DNA of 64,000 nucleotides, taken from the NCBI GenBank assembly GCA_018340805.1, contig JACMZG010000041.1, forward strand, positions 192,604 to 256,603, read 5' to 3'. The notes beneath the pieces were generated by a model. The model did no database searches and was not told where the DNA came from. It was given only the letters and a program-made list of their open reading frames with translations. Made by a program: the position numbers and the translations under genes. Source of the DNA: Microvelia longipes (lineage: Eukaryota > Arthropoda > Insecta > Hemiptera > Veliidae). Shown piece by piece: positions 35,010 to 43,967 of the stretch (the first letter of the stretch is position 1; each line of letters begins with the position of its first letter).

Positions 35010-35750
35010 TGGTCAATAATTTTATATTAGTTTGTATTTATTTATGTATATAATGCATGTATATAGTGATAGTGATTGAATTAGGGAAAAGGTGATGGAC
35101 CACTTAGCAAGTAGGCCGCGTTGTTGGGCCCTTTTTTCTGACTCCCTTAAATAGAAGATAGTGTTCTATACCTTATGAGTCCTAGTGGAGGCATTTTACA
35201 ATCTAATCCTCACAAAATCTGTGACTTTTTGTGTATTTTTGACCATTTAACAAATTCATAACTTTAGTTGTTGTTATCCGATTTCGATAAAAAAGAAAAC
35301 ACTCGTTTTATAGAAAATTTTAACAGCTTGCGATTTTCTAATATTTTGATCGAATGCATTCATATGAAAGGCTCCACTTTAGATAGGCAGAATATGCTTT
35401 TCCTTAAAAATTTAGGGTACATTTTCAGAAAAATTTGGTTTGAAGTAGTACTAAATGAGTCACATTTTCATCCTGGCTCTTGGACTATTATAATAAACCA
35501 CTACAGAATAATAAACAACTAAAATTTTGGCACAATATATTTATAACCTGACGATAAGAAGGATTTAGTTATGTTATTAGTGCCCGAAAGGAGTAACGGT
35601 GGGGGTTGCCGACAGTTTCTTGCAATAGGAAGTATCATAAGCTCCTTCCCTTTTATTTAAGTTCTTTGGTGTCAAAATAATATGATAACATGCTTATAAC
35701 AACACTGACAATCTACAAAATAATAAAAGATACGATCATGCCCTTAAATT
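35010..35750. other. Intergenic, no recognised feature
   Basis: An 84-codon plus frame from 35268 was not recognised. No other feature seen. Confidence 0.45.
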
Positions 35751-35925
35751 TGTTCACTAATATTAATTCTTGTCGAACTGCACCCAAAATATACTTAAAC
35801 TGTTGATATGCTATAAAAAAACTCCTCTCTAAAAAATCAAATCAATAAAAAAATTTCTCACGTTTAAAAAATTAATCAGATCCAATTCAAAATATAATTT
35901 TAAAATTCATGCCTCTACATTGGTC
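35750..35925 (+). repeat. About 175-bp repeat flanking the Tigger-like element (copy 1)
   Basis: Carries ATTCTTGTCGAACTGCACCC, CTCACGTTTAAAAAATTAATC and ATGCCTCTACATTGGT. It is repeated at about 36840-37010 and 38860-39030 in the same orientation. Confidence 0.8.
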
Positions 35926-35955
35926 ATAATCTGAATAATCTACATAATCATAATA

Positions 35956-36795
35956 CAGTCGGACCTCTATATAACGAACTTAAAGGTTCAAGTGAAAAAA
36001 ATTTGTTATATAGAAATTTCGTTGTATAGAAATTGAAAAAAATAAATAACTCTGTACTATTTATGATATTTTAATGATATATAGGATGAATAATAACCTC
36101 GCAGTTGCATATTCAGCAGCTTTTTCTTTTATTAGCGGTCCTGTCACAGGCATATTTTTGTCCTTAACATTGTCACCCACTGTAAAATTGCGTTATCAAT
36201 GTCTTCATACTTGCATACTCGAGAACTTTTTTTTTAAATCGCCACTCGTTTCGTATAACCTAAGTATAGATTCCCGATTTTTTAAATTGTTGATATAGAA
36301 CTAGGAGCGATTTTATACTTCAGAGACAAGTCTTTGTTTTTGACTCCATCGTCAGAATCTTTTAATAAATTGATTTTTTTCAGAAAGGGACAGCGATTTC
36401 CGTTTTGACATTTTATAAACTCGATTTACAAACAAATAAAAAGTTTCACAAACGAACTGGTCAGACGAATACCAAATTAAAACTGAAAGATTTTTAGTTC
36501 TATGCTGTGTTAATCCTAATTTCATAGAAAATTGTAAAGAAAGAGTTCGCAAAATTAAATAAGGCAGGGCGAGAATCAATAAATAATTGTTCTGGGAAAT
36601 TACAGAAAAACAGAAGTGCCGTTTTGGTCAATTCCTTGAAAGTTTGCGGGTCTTGTCTTTATCTTTATTTCTGGAAATTTTGTTTGTTATATAGAAATTT
36701 TTTTCGTTAAATAGAAAACACTTTTAAACACAAAATTCAAGGAAACGTAAAAAAATTCGTTACATAGAGACTTTCGTTGTAAGGAGGTCCGACTG
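35956..36795 (-). mobile_element. pogo/Tigger-like DNA transposon, internally deleted
   Basis: The ends CAGTCGGACCTC (35956) and GAGGTCCGACTG (36795) are perfect 12-bp terminal inverted repeats. They are extended by TATATAACGAA-type sequence and flanked on both sides by TA, the Tc1/mariner/pogo target duplication. On the minus strand the transposase N-terminus starts at 36410 (MSKRKSLSLSEKNQFIKRF). It continues, frame-shifted, with KNKDLSLKYKIAPSSISTI (first HTH) and DIDNAILQWV...NMPVTGPLIKEKAAEYA pieces (CENP-B-type HTH). The DDE catalytic domain is absent, so the copy is nonautonomous at 840 bp. Confidence 0.88.
36098..36410 (-). pseudogene. Tigger/pogo transposase N-terminal DNA-binding relic
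   Basis: Encodes only the two helix-turn-helix DNA-binding segments, with frameshifts near 36355 and about 36250, and none of the DDE domain. The plus-strand 74-codon frame opposite it is a shadow. In the family these domains bind the terminal repeats. Confidence 0.8.
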
Positions 36796-37019
36796 TATTT
36801 AATTGGTCATAAATCTATATTGGTCATACATTTTTTTTCACCAATATTTATTCTTGTCAAACTGCACCAAAATATGCTTTAAATGTTGATATATTATAAA
36901 AAAAATCCTCTTCTTAAAAATCTAATCAAAAAAAAATTCTCACGTTTAAAAATTAATTCACATCCTAATCAAATATAATTTTAAAATTCTCATGCCTCTG
37001 CATTGGTATTATCTTTTTA

Positions 37020-37360
37020 ATTTTTCTTTTTAAAAAACTATTTAACAAAATAAACAGTTTGAAATAACAATGATATTATTATATTGTTTGTTTGGAATTA
37101 AATAATATTTTTATTAAACGTGTTAGTAATAATCTTGAATTTTGTCTATTAAATAATTTTATTTTGATTGATTAAATTTTATTATTAATACAGTCGTGGA
37201 AATTAAACAAGTATAGGATCTCGTAGTTTTTCATTACATGATATGAATTAGTTAGTTTATACTATTGTAGTATTTGTTGATATTTTGTTTTTATTTTTCT
37301 TGATTTATACAGTAGATATATAGGAAAGTAGTGCAGACAAAGAAGAAGCGCAAGTGAAGT
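37020..37360. other. A/T-rich spacer inside the duplicated segment
   Basis: No gene. Contains TACAGTAGATATATAGGAAA and GACAAAGAAGAAGCGCAAG upstream of the hammerhead-like array, repeated at 39340-39385. Confidence 0.5.
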
Positions 37361-37416
37361 ATATAGTATTAATAAAAACCCAAGTCTTCTACATATATAT
37401 TTATTTGACAGAGCCA

Positions 37417-37448
37417 GCTTTCAACCTTTCGCGTCATTCATCAGTGCT
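37417..37448 (-). ncRNA. Hammerhead-like core, array 1 unit 1
   Basis: Minus strand CTGATGAATGACGCGAAAGG and TTGAAAGC. It has an extra base in the stem II strand relative to the other units, so it is likely weakened. Confidence 0.4.
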
Positions 37449-37503
37449 ATTAAAGTATTAATAAAAAACCCCAAGTCTCTCCACATATAATATTTATTAG
37501 ACA

Positions 37504-37533
37504 GCTTTCAACCTTTCGGTCATCATCAGTGCT
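37504..37533 (-). ncRNA. Hammerhead-like core, array 1 unit 2
   Basis: Minus strand core CTGATGA, stem II GACC/GGTT with GAAA loop, then GAAAGCT. The unit is shortened just after the core (GAGCAA lost), removing the expected stem III partner. Confidence 0.4.
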
Positions 37534-37579
37534 ATAAGTATTAATAAAACACCCAAGTCTCTCCACATATAATATTTAT

Positions 37580-37630
37580 TGACAGAGCAAGCTTTCAACC
37601 TTTCGGTCATCATCAGTGCTATAAAGTATT
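37580..37630 (-). ncRNA. Candidate type I hammerhead, array 1 unit 3
   Basis: Minus strand: core CTGATGA; stem II T-GACC/GGT-T capped by GAAA; GAAA; stem III AGC-TT-GCT; C at the cleavage position. Stem I pairs GCA with TGT and then TTTAT with ATAAA across a small internal loop (A opposite CA). An internal loop in stem I is typical of natural type I hammerheads. Activity is not shown by sequence alone. Confidence 0.55.
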
Positions 37631-37659
37631 AATAAAACACCCAAGTCTCTCTACATAAA

Positions 37660-37990
37660 ACTTTCGTTTTATTACGGCAAGTATATTTGCGTTTATTGCT
37701 GGATGTAAAAGTTAAACAGCAGCTAGGTAGGTCAGTGCCTGAAGGATTTCCGCTGGGATTAATAGTTATTTTATTGCGCCAAGGAGTAAATAATGCTATT
37801 ACATCCCTGAAGCAGTTAGTTGGTTTTAAGGCGCAAGTCGAGGGAACCAAAGTATTTAACTCTCTAGGCGAAGCCAAAAGGATTTATGTGTTTAAAACCC
37901 GAGGCAAAGACGAGGGAGGTAAATGCGAGGGGGAAAAGTAGCATTTTACTCACAAGGTGCATACAAGATTTGATCACCAGACGTTGATTT
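37660..37990 (+). mobile_element. 5S-like block downstream of the hammerhead array
   Basis: 37711-37761 reads TTAAACAGC, TAGGTCAGTGCCTG and CCGCTGGGATTAA, in the order of 5S box A, intermediate element and box C, as in family A but in a different context. An 84-codon frame (37687-37941) runs through it. It is preserved imperfectly in the second copy because of indels, so I do not call it a gene. Confidence 0.5.
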
Positions 37991-38106
37991 TATTTTAATA
38001 CGTTTTGCTGTATTTATTATAATTTTTTTTGATCGGACCCCCTCATAAATTTAGGAATGCTGCCTCCAAAAAAATTCAACAATTTTTTTTTTGTTTTCCA
38101 ACAACT

Positions 38107-38107
38107 N
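38107..38107. other. Single N at duplication junction
   Basis: The only isolated N in the window, exactly where the roughly 2-kb segment begins again. It suggests a consensus or joining artefact. Confidence 0.95.
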
Positions 38108-38817
38108 ATAACCTCGCAGTTGACATATTCAGGCAGCTTTTTCTTTTTTATTAGCGGTCCTGTCACAGGGCATATTTTTGTTCCTTACATTGTCACCCAC
38201 TGTAAAATTGCGTTATCAATGTCTTTAATACTTGCATACTCGAGAACTTTTTTTTTAAATCGCCACTCGTTTCGTATAACCTAAGTATAGATTCCGATTT
38301 TTTTAAATTGTTGATAATAGAACTAGGAAGCGATTTTAATACTTCAGAGACAAGTCTTTGTTTTGACTCCATCGTCAGAATCTTTTAATAAATTATTTTT
38401 TTCAGAAAGGGAACAGGATTCCGTTTTGACATTATAATAAACTCGATTTACAAACAAATAAAAAGTTTCACAAACGAACTGGTCAGACCGAATACCAAAT
38501 TAAAACCAAAGATTTTTAGTTCTATGCTGTTAATCCTAATTTCCATAGAAAATTGTAAAGAAAGAGTTCGCAAAATTAAATAAGGCAGGGCGAGAATCAA
38601 TAAATAATTTGTTCTTGGAAACTACAGAAAACAGAAGTGCCGTTTTTGGTCAATTCCTTGAAATGTTTGCGGGTCTTGTCTTTATCTTTATTTCTGGAAA
38701 TTTTGTTTGTATGTAAAGATTTTTTTCGTTAAATAGAAACACTTTTAAACATAAAATTCAAGGGAACGTAAAAAAATTCGTTACATAGAGACTTTCGTTT
38801 GTAAGGAGGTCCGACTG
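38108..38817 (-). mobile_element. Tigger-like element, truncated second copy
   Basis: Matches 36094-36795 with small indels. Only one terminal inverted repeat remains (at 38817). Confidence 0.85.
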
Positions 38818-39389
38818 TATTTAATTGGTCATAATCTATATTGGTCATACATTTTTTTTCACCAATATTTATTCTTGGTCAAACTGCACCCAAAATATGC
38901 TTAAATGTTGATATATTATAAAAAAAATCCTCTCTTAAAAATCTAATCAAAAAAAATTCTCACGTTAAAAAATTAATCACATCCTAATCAAATATAATTT
39001 TTAAAATTCTCATGCCTCTGGCATTGGTATTATCTTTTTAATTTTCTTTTAAAAAACTATTTATATAAAATAAACAGTTGAAATAACAATGATATTATTA
39101 TATTGTTTGTTGGAATTAAATAATATTTTTAATAAAAGTGTTAGCAATATCTCTTGAATTTTGTCTATTAAATAATTGTTATTTGATTGATTAAATTTTA
39201 TTATTAATACAGTCGTGGGAAATTAAACAAGTTTAGGATCTCGTAGTTTTTCATTACAGTGATATGAATTAGTTTAGTTTATACTATTGTAGTATTTGTT
39301 TGATATTTTGTTTTTATTTTTCTTGATTTATACAGTAGATATATAGGAAAAGTAGTGCAGACAAAGAAGAAGCGCAAGTGAAGTATATA

Positions 39390-39680
39390 GTATTAATAAA
39401 AAAACCCAAGTCTTTCTACATATAATATTTATTGACAGAGCCAGCTTTCAACCTTTCGGTCATCATCAGTGCTATAAAGTATTAATAAAAAACCCAAGTC
39501 TCTCCACATATAATATTTATTAGACAGCTTTCAACCTTTCGTCATCATCAGTGCTATAAAGTATAATAAAACACCCCAAGTCTCTCCACATATAATATTT
39601 ATTGACAGAGCAAGCTTTCAACCTTTCGGTCATCATCAGTGCTATAAAGTATTAATAAAACACCCAAGTCTCTCTACATA
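39390..39680 (-). repeat. Tandem array of hammerhead-like units, copy 2
   Basis: Three cores on the minus strand at 39444-39473, 39527-39555 and 39614-39643, again with the middle unit lacking GAGCAA. The array is the duplicate of 37366-37657. In unit 1, CTGATGA, GACC-GAAA-GGTT and GAAAGC are canonical. Confidence 0.85.
39604..39653 (-). ncRNA. Candidate type I hammerhead, array 2 unit 3
   Basis: Same pairing scheme as array 1 unit 3: core, stem II with GAAA loop, stem III AGC/GCT, C at the cleavage position, stem I with internal loop. Confidence 0.55.
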
Positions 39681-40054
39681 AACTTTTCGTTTTATTACGG
39701 CAAGTATATTTGCGTTTATTGCTGGATTGTAAAAGTTAAACAGCAGCTAGGTAGGTCAGTGCCTGGAAGGATTTCCGCTGGGATTAATAGTTATTTATGC
39801 GCCAAGGGAGTAAATAATGCTATTACATCCCTGAGCAGTTAGTTGGTTTCTAAGGCGCAAGTCGAGGGAACCAAAGTATTTAACTCTCTAGGCGAAGCCA
39901 AAGGATTTATGTGTTTAAATCCCGAGGCAAAGACGAGGGAGGTAAATGCGAGGGGGAAAAGTAGCATTTTACTCACAAGGTGCATACAAGATTTGATCAC
40001 CAGACGTTGATTTTATTTTAATACGTTTTGCTGTATTTTATTATAATTTTTTTG

Positions 40055-40325
40055 ATCGGACCCCCTCATAAATTTAGGAATGCTGCCTCCAAAAAAATCA
40101 ACAATTTTTTTTTGTTTTCCAACAAACTTCTTTTGACCCGAAAACGGATTTTGAGCCAGTATTTTTTTATTACTTTGGTCAAGCCCCCTCATAAATTTGG
40201 GGGCGTTGAAAAAAATATTGCTCCTAACTACTTCTTATGACCTGAAACGGATTTTGAACCAATAAACAAAATTTTTGGGTCGTGTTCCCCCCTATAAATT
40301 TTGGGGTGTCTTCCCCGGGAAAAAT
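40055..40325. repeat. Degenerate tandem repeat, three units of 105-121 bp
   Basis: Units begin CCCCCTCATAAATTTAGG (40061), CCCCCTCATAAATTTGGG (about 40184) and CCCCCCTATAAATTTTGG (about 40288), with ACCTGAAACGGATTTTGA-type segments between. The first unit also closes the first duplicated segment at about 38037. Confidence 0.75.
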
Positions 40326-40500
40326 TACAAAAAATCGATCACCTGTATATATTTAGAGAATACCATACTACCCTACAAAATTTATATAATTGACTCTAAT
40401 AACCCAATAATAGGAAACACTTTTTTCTCCCTTGGGAGTAAAAAGTGCTACTTTACTCCCTAAAAACTAGTCAATAAACTTTACATTATACACCGTCTGG
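40326..40500. other. Intergenic
   Basis: No recognised feature. Confidence 0.4.
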
Positions 40501-40504
40501 AGAT

Positions 40505-40625
40505 AAAATAATATATTTACTTATCTGAGTACAAGCGTAGCGAGTTCAGAGTATTAAGGATACGCGTAGCGAATTTGATGTTGTATGAAAAAAGTTACGA
40601 GGTACCCCGTAGCAGATTTTTCATA
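40505..40625 (+). mobile_element. Family A tail fragment
   Basis: CTGAGTACAAGCGTAGCGAG, GATACGCGTAGCGAATTTGA and GTTACGAGGTACCCCGTAGC are the tail and 3' terminus of family A. The 5S-like block is absent. Confidence 0.6.
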
Positions 40626-41395
40626 ATAAGAGAGTAAGGCTAAGTAGAGAGGTAGAGAAGCAGAGAAGTAAAGAGGCCAGAAAAAAAATAATAATAATGT
40701 AAAAAATGTAAAAAATAGTAAGGATCATAATATTATCACATTTACCAAAATGGCAAGGTCGGAAATTGGAAAGGTGACCCCTTAAAATTAAACGGGTTTT
40801 ATACTGATGCTTGTTTTACAGAATTTTATTACTGTCTAGGAACAAGCGAAGCTCAACAAAAATTGAGTCATTTTTTAATTATTCCGATGACTAACTAAGC
40901 GGATCCGATAGGATGGGCAAAAATTTCCGAGGCATCCCGTACCTAATTTTCAAATAGTTTGTTCGGGTTTTACCAGTACATTTCGTACAATAACAACGAC
41001 AATAAGACAATAAAAGCGTAAAAACATAAAATAAACAAAATTTCATTAAAAAATCAAAACAAAGATAAAAATTATCAAATACAAAAATAACCAAACAACA
41101 AGAATAGATGTATATTTAGAAAAGAAAAAGAAATTAAAAGCTAAGAAAAATAGAAGAGACAGATTAAAAAGTTTTCTTTAGTTTTATTACTCTTTCTTAA
41201 TTTATTTTAGTTATAATCTTAGAAATATCTTTACGACCTCTCCACATTCATGGGGTTTCGGAAAAATTGTGTTGTTCGAAGACTTTCTTGTGTAAGAGGT
41301 TTGGAATGAGATATTCGACGAAACAACTGGAAAATTATACGTTGGGACGTTTGTTTTTCTTGCAATAGAGTATTGTAACACGGCCTCCTGTTTGA
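40626..41395 (+). other. Mostly intergenic, with a second family A tail relic
   Basis: A degraded family A tail (AGGAACAAGCGAAGC and GGCATCCCGTACCTAATTTT) spans about 40836-40955. The rest is A-rich with no gene; the 67-codon minus frame near 40.9-41.1 kb is unrecognised. Confidence 0.45.
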
Positions 41396-41403
41396 AATAT
41401 GAG

Positions 41404-41438
41404 CAGAGGCGTAACTACAACGTTGGGGGTCCCCCGCA

Positions 41439-41483
<45 letters not shown>

Positions 41484-41915
41484 ATTTATCAAATCATCCT
41501 CTCTACTTCAGACTCGCTTTGTTTGTCCTTAGAAGAGTTACAAGTCATTAATTTTATAGTTGCAACACCTCGCGGGGCCCCGCGACTTGATGATGTTAAG
41601 ATAGACTATACTAAGATTAAACAGGGCTCTATTTTTACGTAAAAAGATTGTATAAAACTCAAAAAAGGGGCCCCGTAATTTGATGATCTTAAGAAAGACT
41701 ATATAAGATTAATCGCAGGGCTCCATTTTTAGGTAAAGAGATACAACTCTTTTAATGGGCCCCGCGACTTAATGACGTTAAGACATATTATTCTAATCTC
41801 AACTGGGCCATGAACCCATTTTATTTGTAGGTTTACTATTTTTTCTATATCTTTTTGTTGGGGGCACCTCACCGCTGGGGCCCCCCCGCATAGCAGGCCC
41901 TTGCGGACCCATGTT
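41404..41915. mobile_element. GC-rich element with three about 95-110 bp tandem units
   Basis: Starts with AGAGGCGTAACTACAACG and GGGGGTCCCCC (41404-41436), contains (TA)n (41441-41485), then three units starting GGGGCCCCG(C/T). Each unit has GACTTGATGATGTTAAGA-type sequence and CAGGGCTC(T/C)ATTTTTA (about 41576, 41668, 41757). It ends in GGGGCCCCCCCGCATAGCAG near 41900. AGAGGCGTAACTA-type ends occur on some hAT-like nonautonomous elements, but the family is not certain. Confidence 0.5.
41505..41570 (-). mobile_element. Family A tail fragment
   Basis: CTTCAGACTCGCTTTGTTTG and the following AGTCATTAATTTTATAGTTG match the family tail, nested in the GC-rich element. Confidence 0.45.
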
Positions 41916-41984
41916 GCTAGGAGGGTGGGAGTATCAATTTTCTGACCAAGGGAAGGAAAATTAGTGATACCAAAATAAAGTGTC

Positions 41985-42375
41985 TTTATTACTTTTCTTT
42001 GTTTATACCGTAGGTAAAAAGGAAAAGTGTTGTGTTTACAAAAAAATCCGAAACCGGGATGTCACCGAGTCACCGGAATTATCCGTTTCAGGTGTTTTAA
42101 GGCCTACTAAGTGGGTTTCACAAAGTTGTCTGTCTGTATGCGTGTGTGTATGTACAGTAAGTTTCGTTTCAATACGAAAAGTATGCCCATGATTTTTGTT
42201 AGATCATAAAAGTTAATCAGCATCGAGCGTGGTCAGTGACTAGATGGGTGACCACTGGGAATGAAACGAATGTATTACTATATCTGAGGACGAGCGAAAC
42301 GAGTCCGAATTAGGGTGGATGAGCGTAGCGAACCCAATGTAATGAGGAAAATTTCTCGGAACTTTGCTGTAGGTG
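41985..42375 (+). mobile_element. Family A repeat, internally deleted, clear 5S-like block
   Basis: The start (TTTATACCGTAGGTAAAAAG) is joined after about 170 bp directly to the distal body. The best 5S-like block in the window follows (42212-42262: GTTAATCAGCATCGAGCGTG, GTCAGTGACTAGATGGGTGA, CCACTGGGAAT). The tail has GAGGACGAGCGAAACGAGTC, and the copy ends near AATGAGGAAAATTTCTCGG. Confidence 0.85.
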
Positions 42376-43295
42376 TACCTAATAATTTTTAGATTATTTG
42401 TTTTATTATGTTAGTAGTGATTCAATCGGCTATTTTTTGAGTAGGTTATAATAGTTTGTATAATGAAGGGTATAATTGATTGTAATAGGTGAGGTTGGTC
42501 ACCTCAGAGTTAGAATTTGAAGATATAAAATATTGAATATTATAAAAATATAAATATAAAATTTGAAATATTATAGGCAAAGCAGCTATAAAATGTAATT
42601 CGCAACATGGATCAAAGCATTTCCTCTTTCGGTTTATTTTCCTCGGGCATGTCTCGAGAAACACAAATAAAGCTAACTCCTTCGGCAAGCCTCGTGAGCT
42701 AAAAATGTATCTCTTTTGGTCTTAAAGCCTCGAGAACTAATTCTGTTTTCTCTTGCCGAGAAAACTTGATTCATTGGTAGCAAATCCAGAATGAAAAATT
42801 CAATTTAAATTACCCCGAGTTAGGTCGAATATAAAGCAAGTAAACAAAAGAAAATAACAAGTTACCAAACAAAATAAAAATAAACCCTGATAAGAAGGGA
42901 ATACGTGATGATAAGAAAAGGTCGTAAAGTTGGGGGACAAGAAGAAAGTTGGGTGGGACTAATTATCCCTCATCCCTGAGGGGGGGGGGGCACCCACACA
43001 TGTTGACTAAGAATCAAAACAAAATTTACTAAGCTCCAGGGTTTCTTATCAACTTTCTTATCATTAATTAGGTTAAGCCTTAGTTTTCTTGAATTAATAA
43101 CAGAAGTAAAGTAGAAACTTTTAATTTAATTAAACTAGATTTTCTTGGGAGGTATTAGTTACTAAGTTATGGGTTAAGTAAAGAAGACATTTTAAAAAAT
43201 ACTTGGGTTTTAGACGACGAAAAATTAATTATTTCGAAGTTTTGTTTAGGGCATATACAATATACTGCGATAATTACCTCAGGTGGGTTGCATTT
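42376..43295. other. Intergenic, no recognised feature
   Basis: No gene or repeat. A G12 run is near 42980. Minus-strand frames of 75-80 codons are unrecognised. Confidence 0.45.
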
Positions 43296-43299
43296 ATTA

Positions 43300-43625
43300 T
43301 GCTTTATATCATTTGATACCACCGAGTTTAGCAAAACATGAATAGTTGACACAATATAATTGTACGAGAGACACCTATGAAATGCAACAAGCAAAATGCA
43401 ATGCTACATCTGGGAACTGTTCCATCATTGATCATAACATTCGTCATAATTGATGGCTCGACATAATGTCATGTCCCACTCTGTTTCGTACGTCTAACTT
43501 TCAGGGCGCCGACAGAGTCTCAACTCACTCTTGACCTTCAATTAATTCCGAAGAATAATGTGAGTATTTACCGAAGACGAGCGGTGCTCTCTTACCGCCA
43601 TCATGGTTAATAAGGAAACATATAT
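43300..43625 (-). mobile_element. Family B element, copy 2
   Basis: Minus-strand orientation, running from the TATCATTTGATACCACCGAG end through ACATCTGGGAACTGTTCC, the hammerhead-like region (43475-43517) and CGAGCGGTGCTCTCTTACCG. It is directly joined to copy 3. Confidence 0.75.
43475..43522 (-). ncRNA. Decayed family B hammerhead
   Basis: Minus strand ACTCTGTC, GGCGCC, CTGAAAGTTAGACGTAC, GAAACAGAGT. Stem III (ACTCTGT/ACAGAGT) and the GGCGCC palindrome are intact, but TGATGA has decayed to TGAAA. Confidence 0.5.
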
Positions 43626-43940
43626 AATTTGATACTACCGAGTTTTATAAAACATGAATAATTGTCACAATATAATTGTGCGAGAGACACCTAGCAAATG
43701 TAACAAGCAAAATGCAATGCTACATCTGGGAACTGTTCTATCATTCGACACTTTACATTATATTCATCGGAATTAATTGAAGGTCAGAGAGAGTTCAGGC
43801 TCTGTCAGCGCCCTGATGAGTTAGACCTAACGAAACAGAGTGGGACATGACATTATGTCGAGCTATCAAGTATGACGAATGTTGAATGATGGAACAGTTA
43901 CATTTCCTAGGAGTCTCACACACAATTATATTGTATTACG
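43626..43940 (+). mobile_element. Family B element, inverted chimera (copy 3)
   Basis: Starts in minus orientation (TTTGATACTACCGAGTTTTA, ACATCTGGGAACTGTTC). It switches at about 43745 to plus orientation (TTATATTCATCGGAATTAAT, the hammerhead, ATGATGGAACAGTT). This gives an imperfect inverted structure. Confidence 0.7.
43799..43842 (+). ncRNA. Candidate type III hammerhead ribozyme, canonical core (family B)
   Basis: CTCTGT (43800-43805) pairs with ACAGAG (43835-43840) as a 6-bp stem III. C43806 is the predicted cleavage nucleotide. AGCGCC is the stem I segment; CTGATGA (43813-43819) is the canonical core; stem II is GTTAG-AC-CTAAC (43820-43831); GAAA is 43832-43835. All core bases are those of hammerheads. 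The oddity is stem I: only six bases, with consensus GGCGCC, a palindrome too short to fold alone. This implies pairing between two RNAs, or a copy that lost its stem I loop. Confidence 0.6.
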
Positions 43941-43967
43941 CTTAAATTATAGTAGGCATAATAGTTT

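Larger units (their letters stand above)
37366..37657 (-). repeat. Tandem array of hammerhead-like units, copy 1
   Basis: About 3.4 units of about 88 bp starting AGTATTAATAAAACACCCAA (plus strand). Each full unit has the same hammerhead-like core on the minus strand. It is followed by a 5S-like block. Confidence 0.85.
36094..38106. repeat. Duplicated segment of about 2 kb, first copy
   Basis: Everything from inside the Tigger-like element to 38106 recurs at 38108-40127 in the same order and orientation: element 3' part, 175-bp repeat, A/T-rich spacer, hammerhead-like tandem array and 5S-like block. The junction is marked by one N at 38107. Copies differ mainly by 1-2 nt indels. Confidence 0.92.
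38108..40127. repeat. Duplicated segment of about 2 kb, second copy
   Basis: Holds a 5'-truncated Tigger-like copy ending at 38817 with GGTCCGACTG and TA. The 175-bp repeat (38860-39030), a second hammerhead-like array and a second 5S-like block (39735-39787) follow. The left terminal inverted repeat of the transposon is missing because the copy begins inside it. Confidence 0.92.

Noticed and set aside
35268..35522. 84-codon plus frame
   Set aside because: No recognisable domain, codon usage like the background, and no supporting context.
36074..36298. Plus-strand 74-codon frame
   Set aside because: It is opposite the frame of the Tigger transposase relic on the minus strand, and no family match was recognised.
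37687..37941. 84-codon frame downstream of the hammerhead array as a gene
   Set aside because: Its start overlaps a 5S-like block and the second segment copy does not preserve the frame.
42212..42262. A functional 5S rRNA gene
   Set aside because: Only the 3' half-like internal-promoter region is present, without the first about 45 nt or the closing helix.
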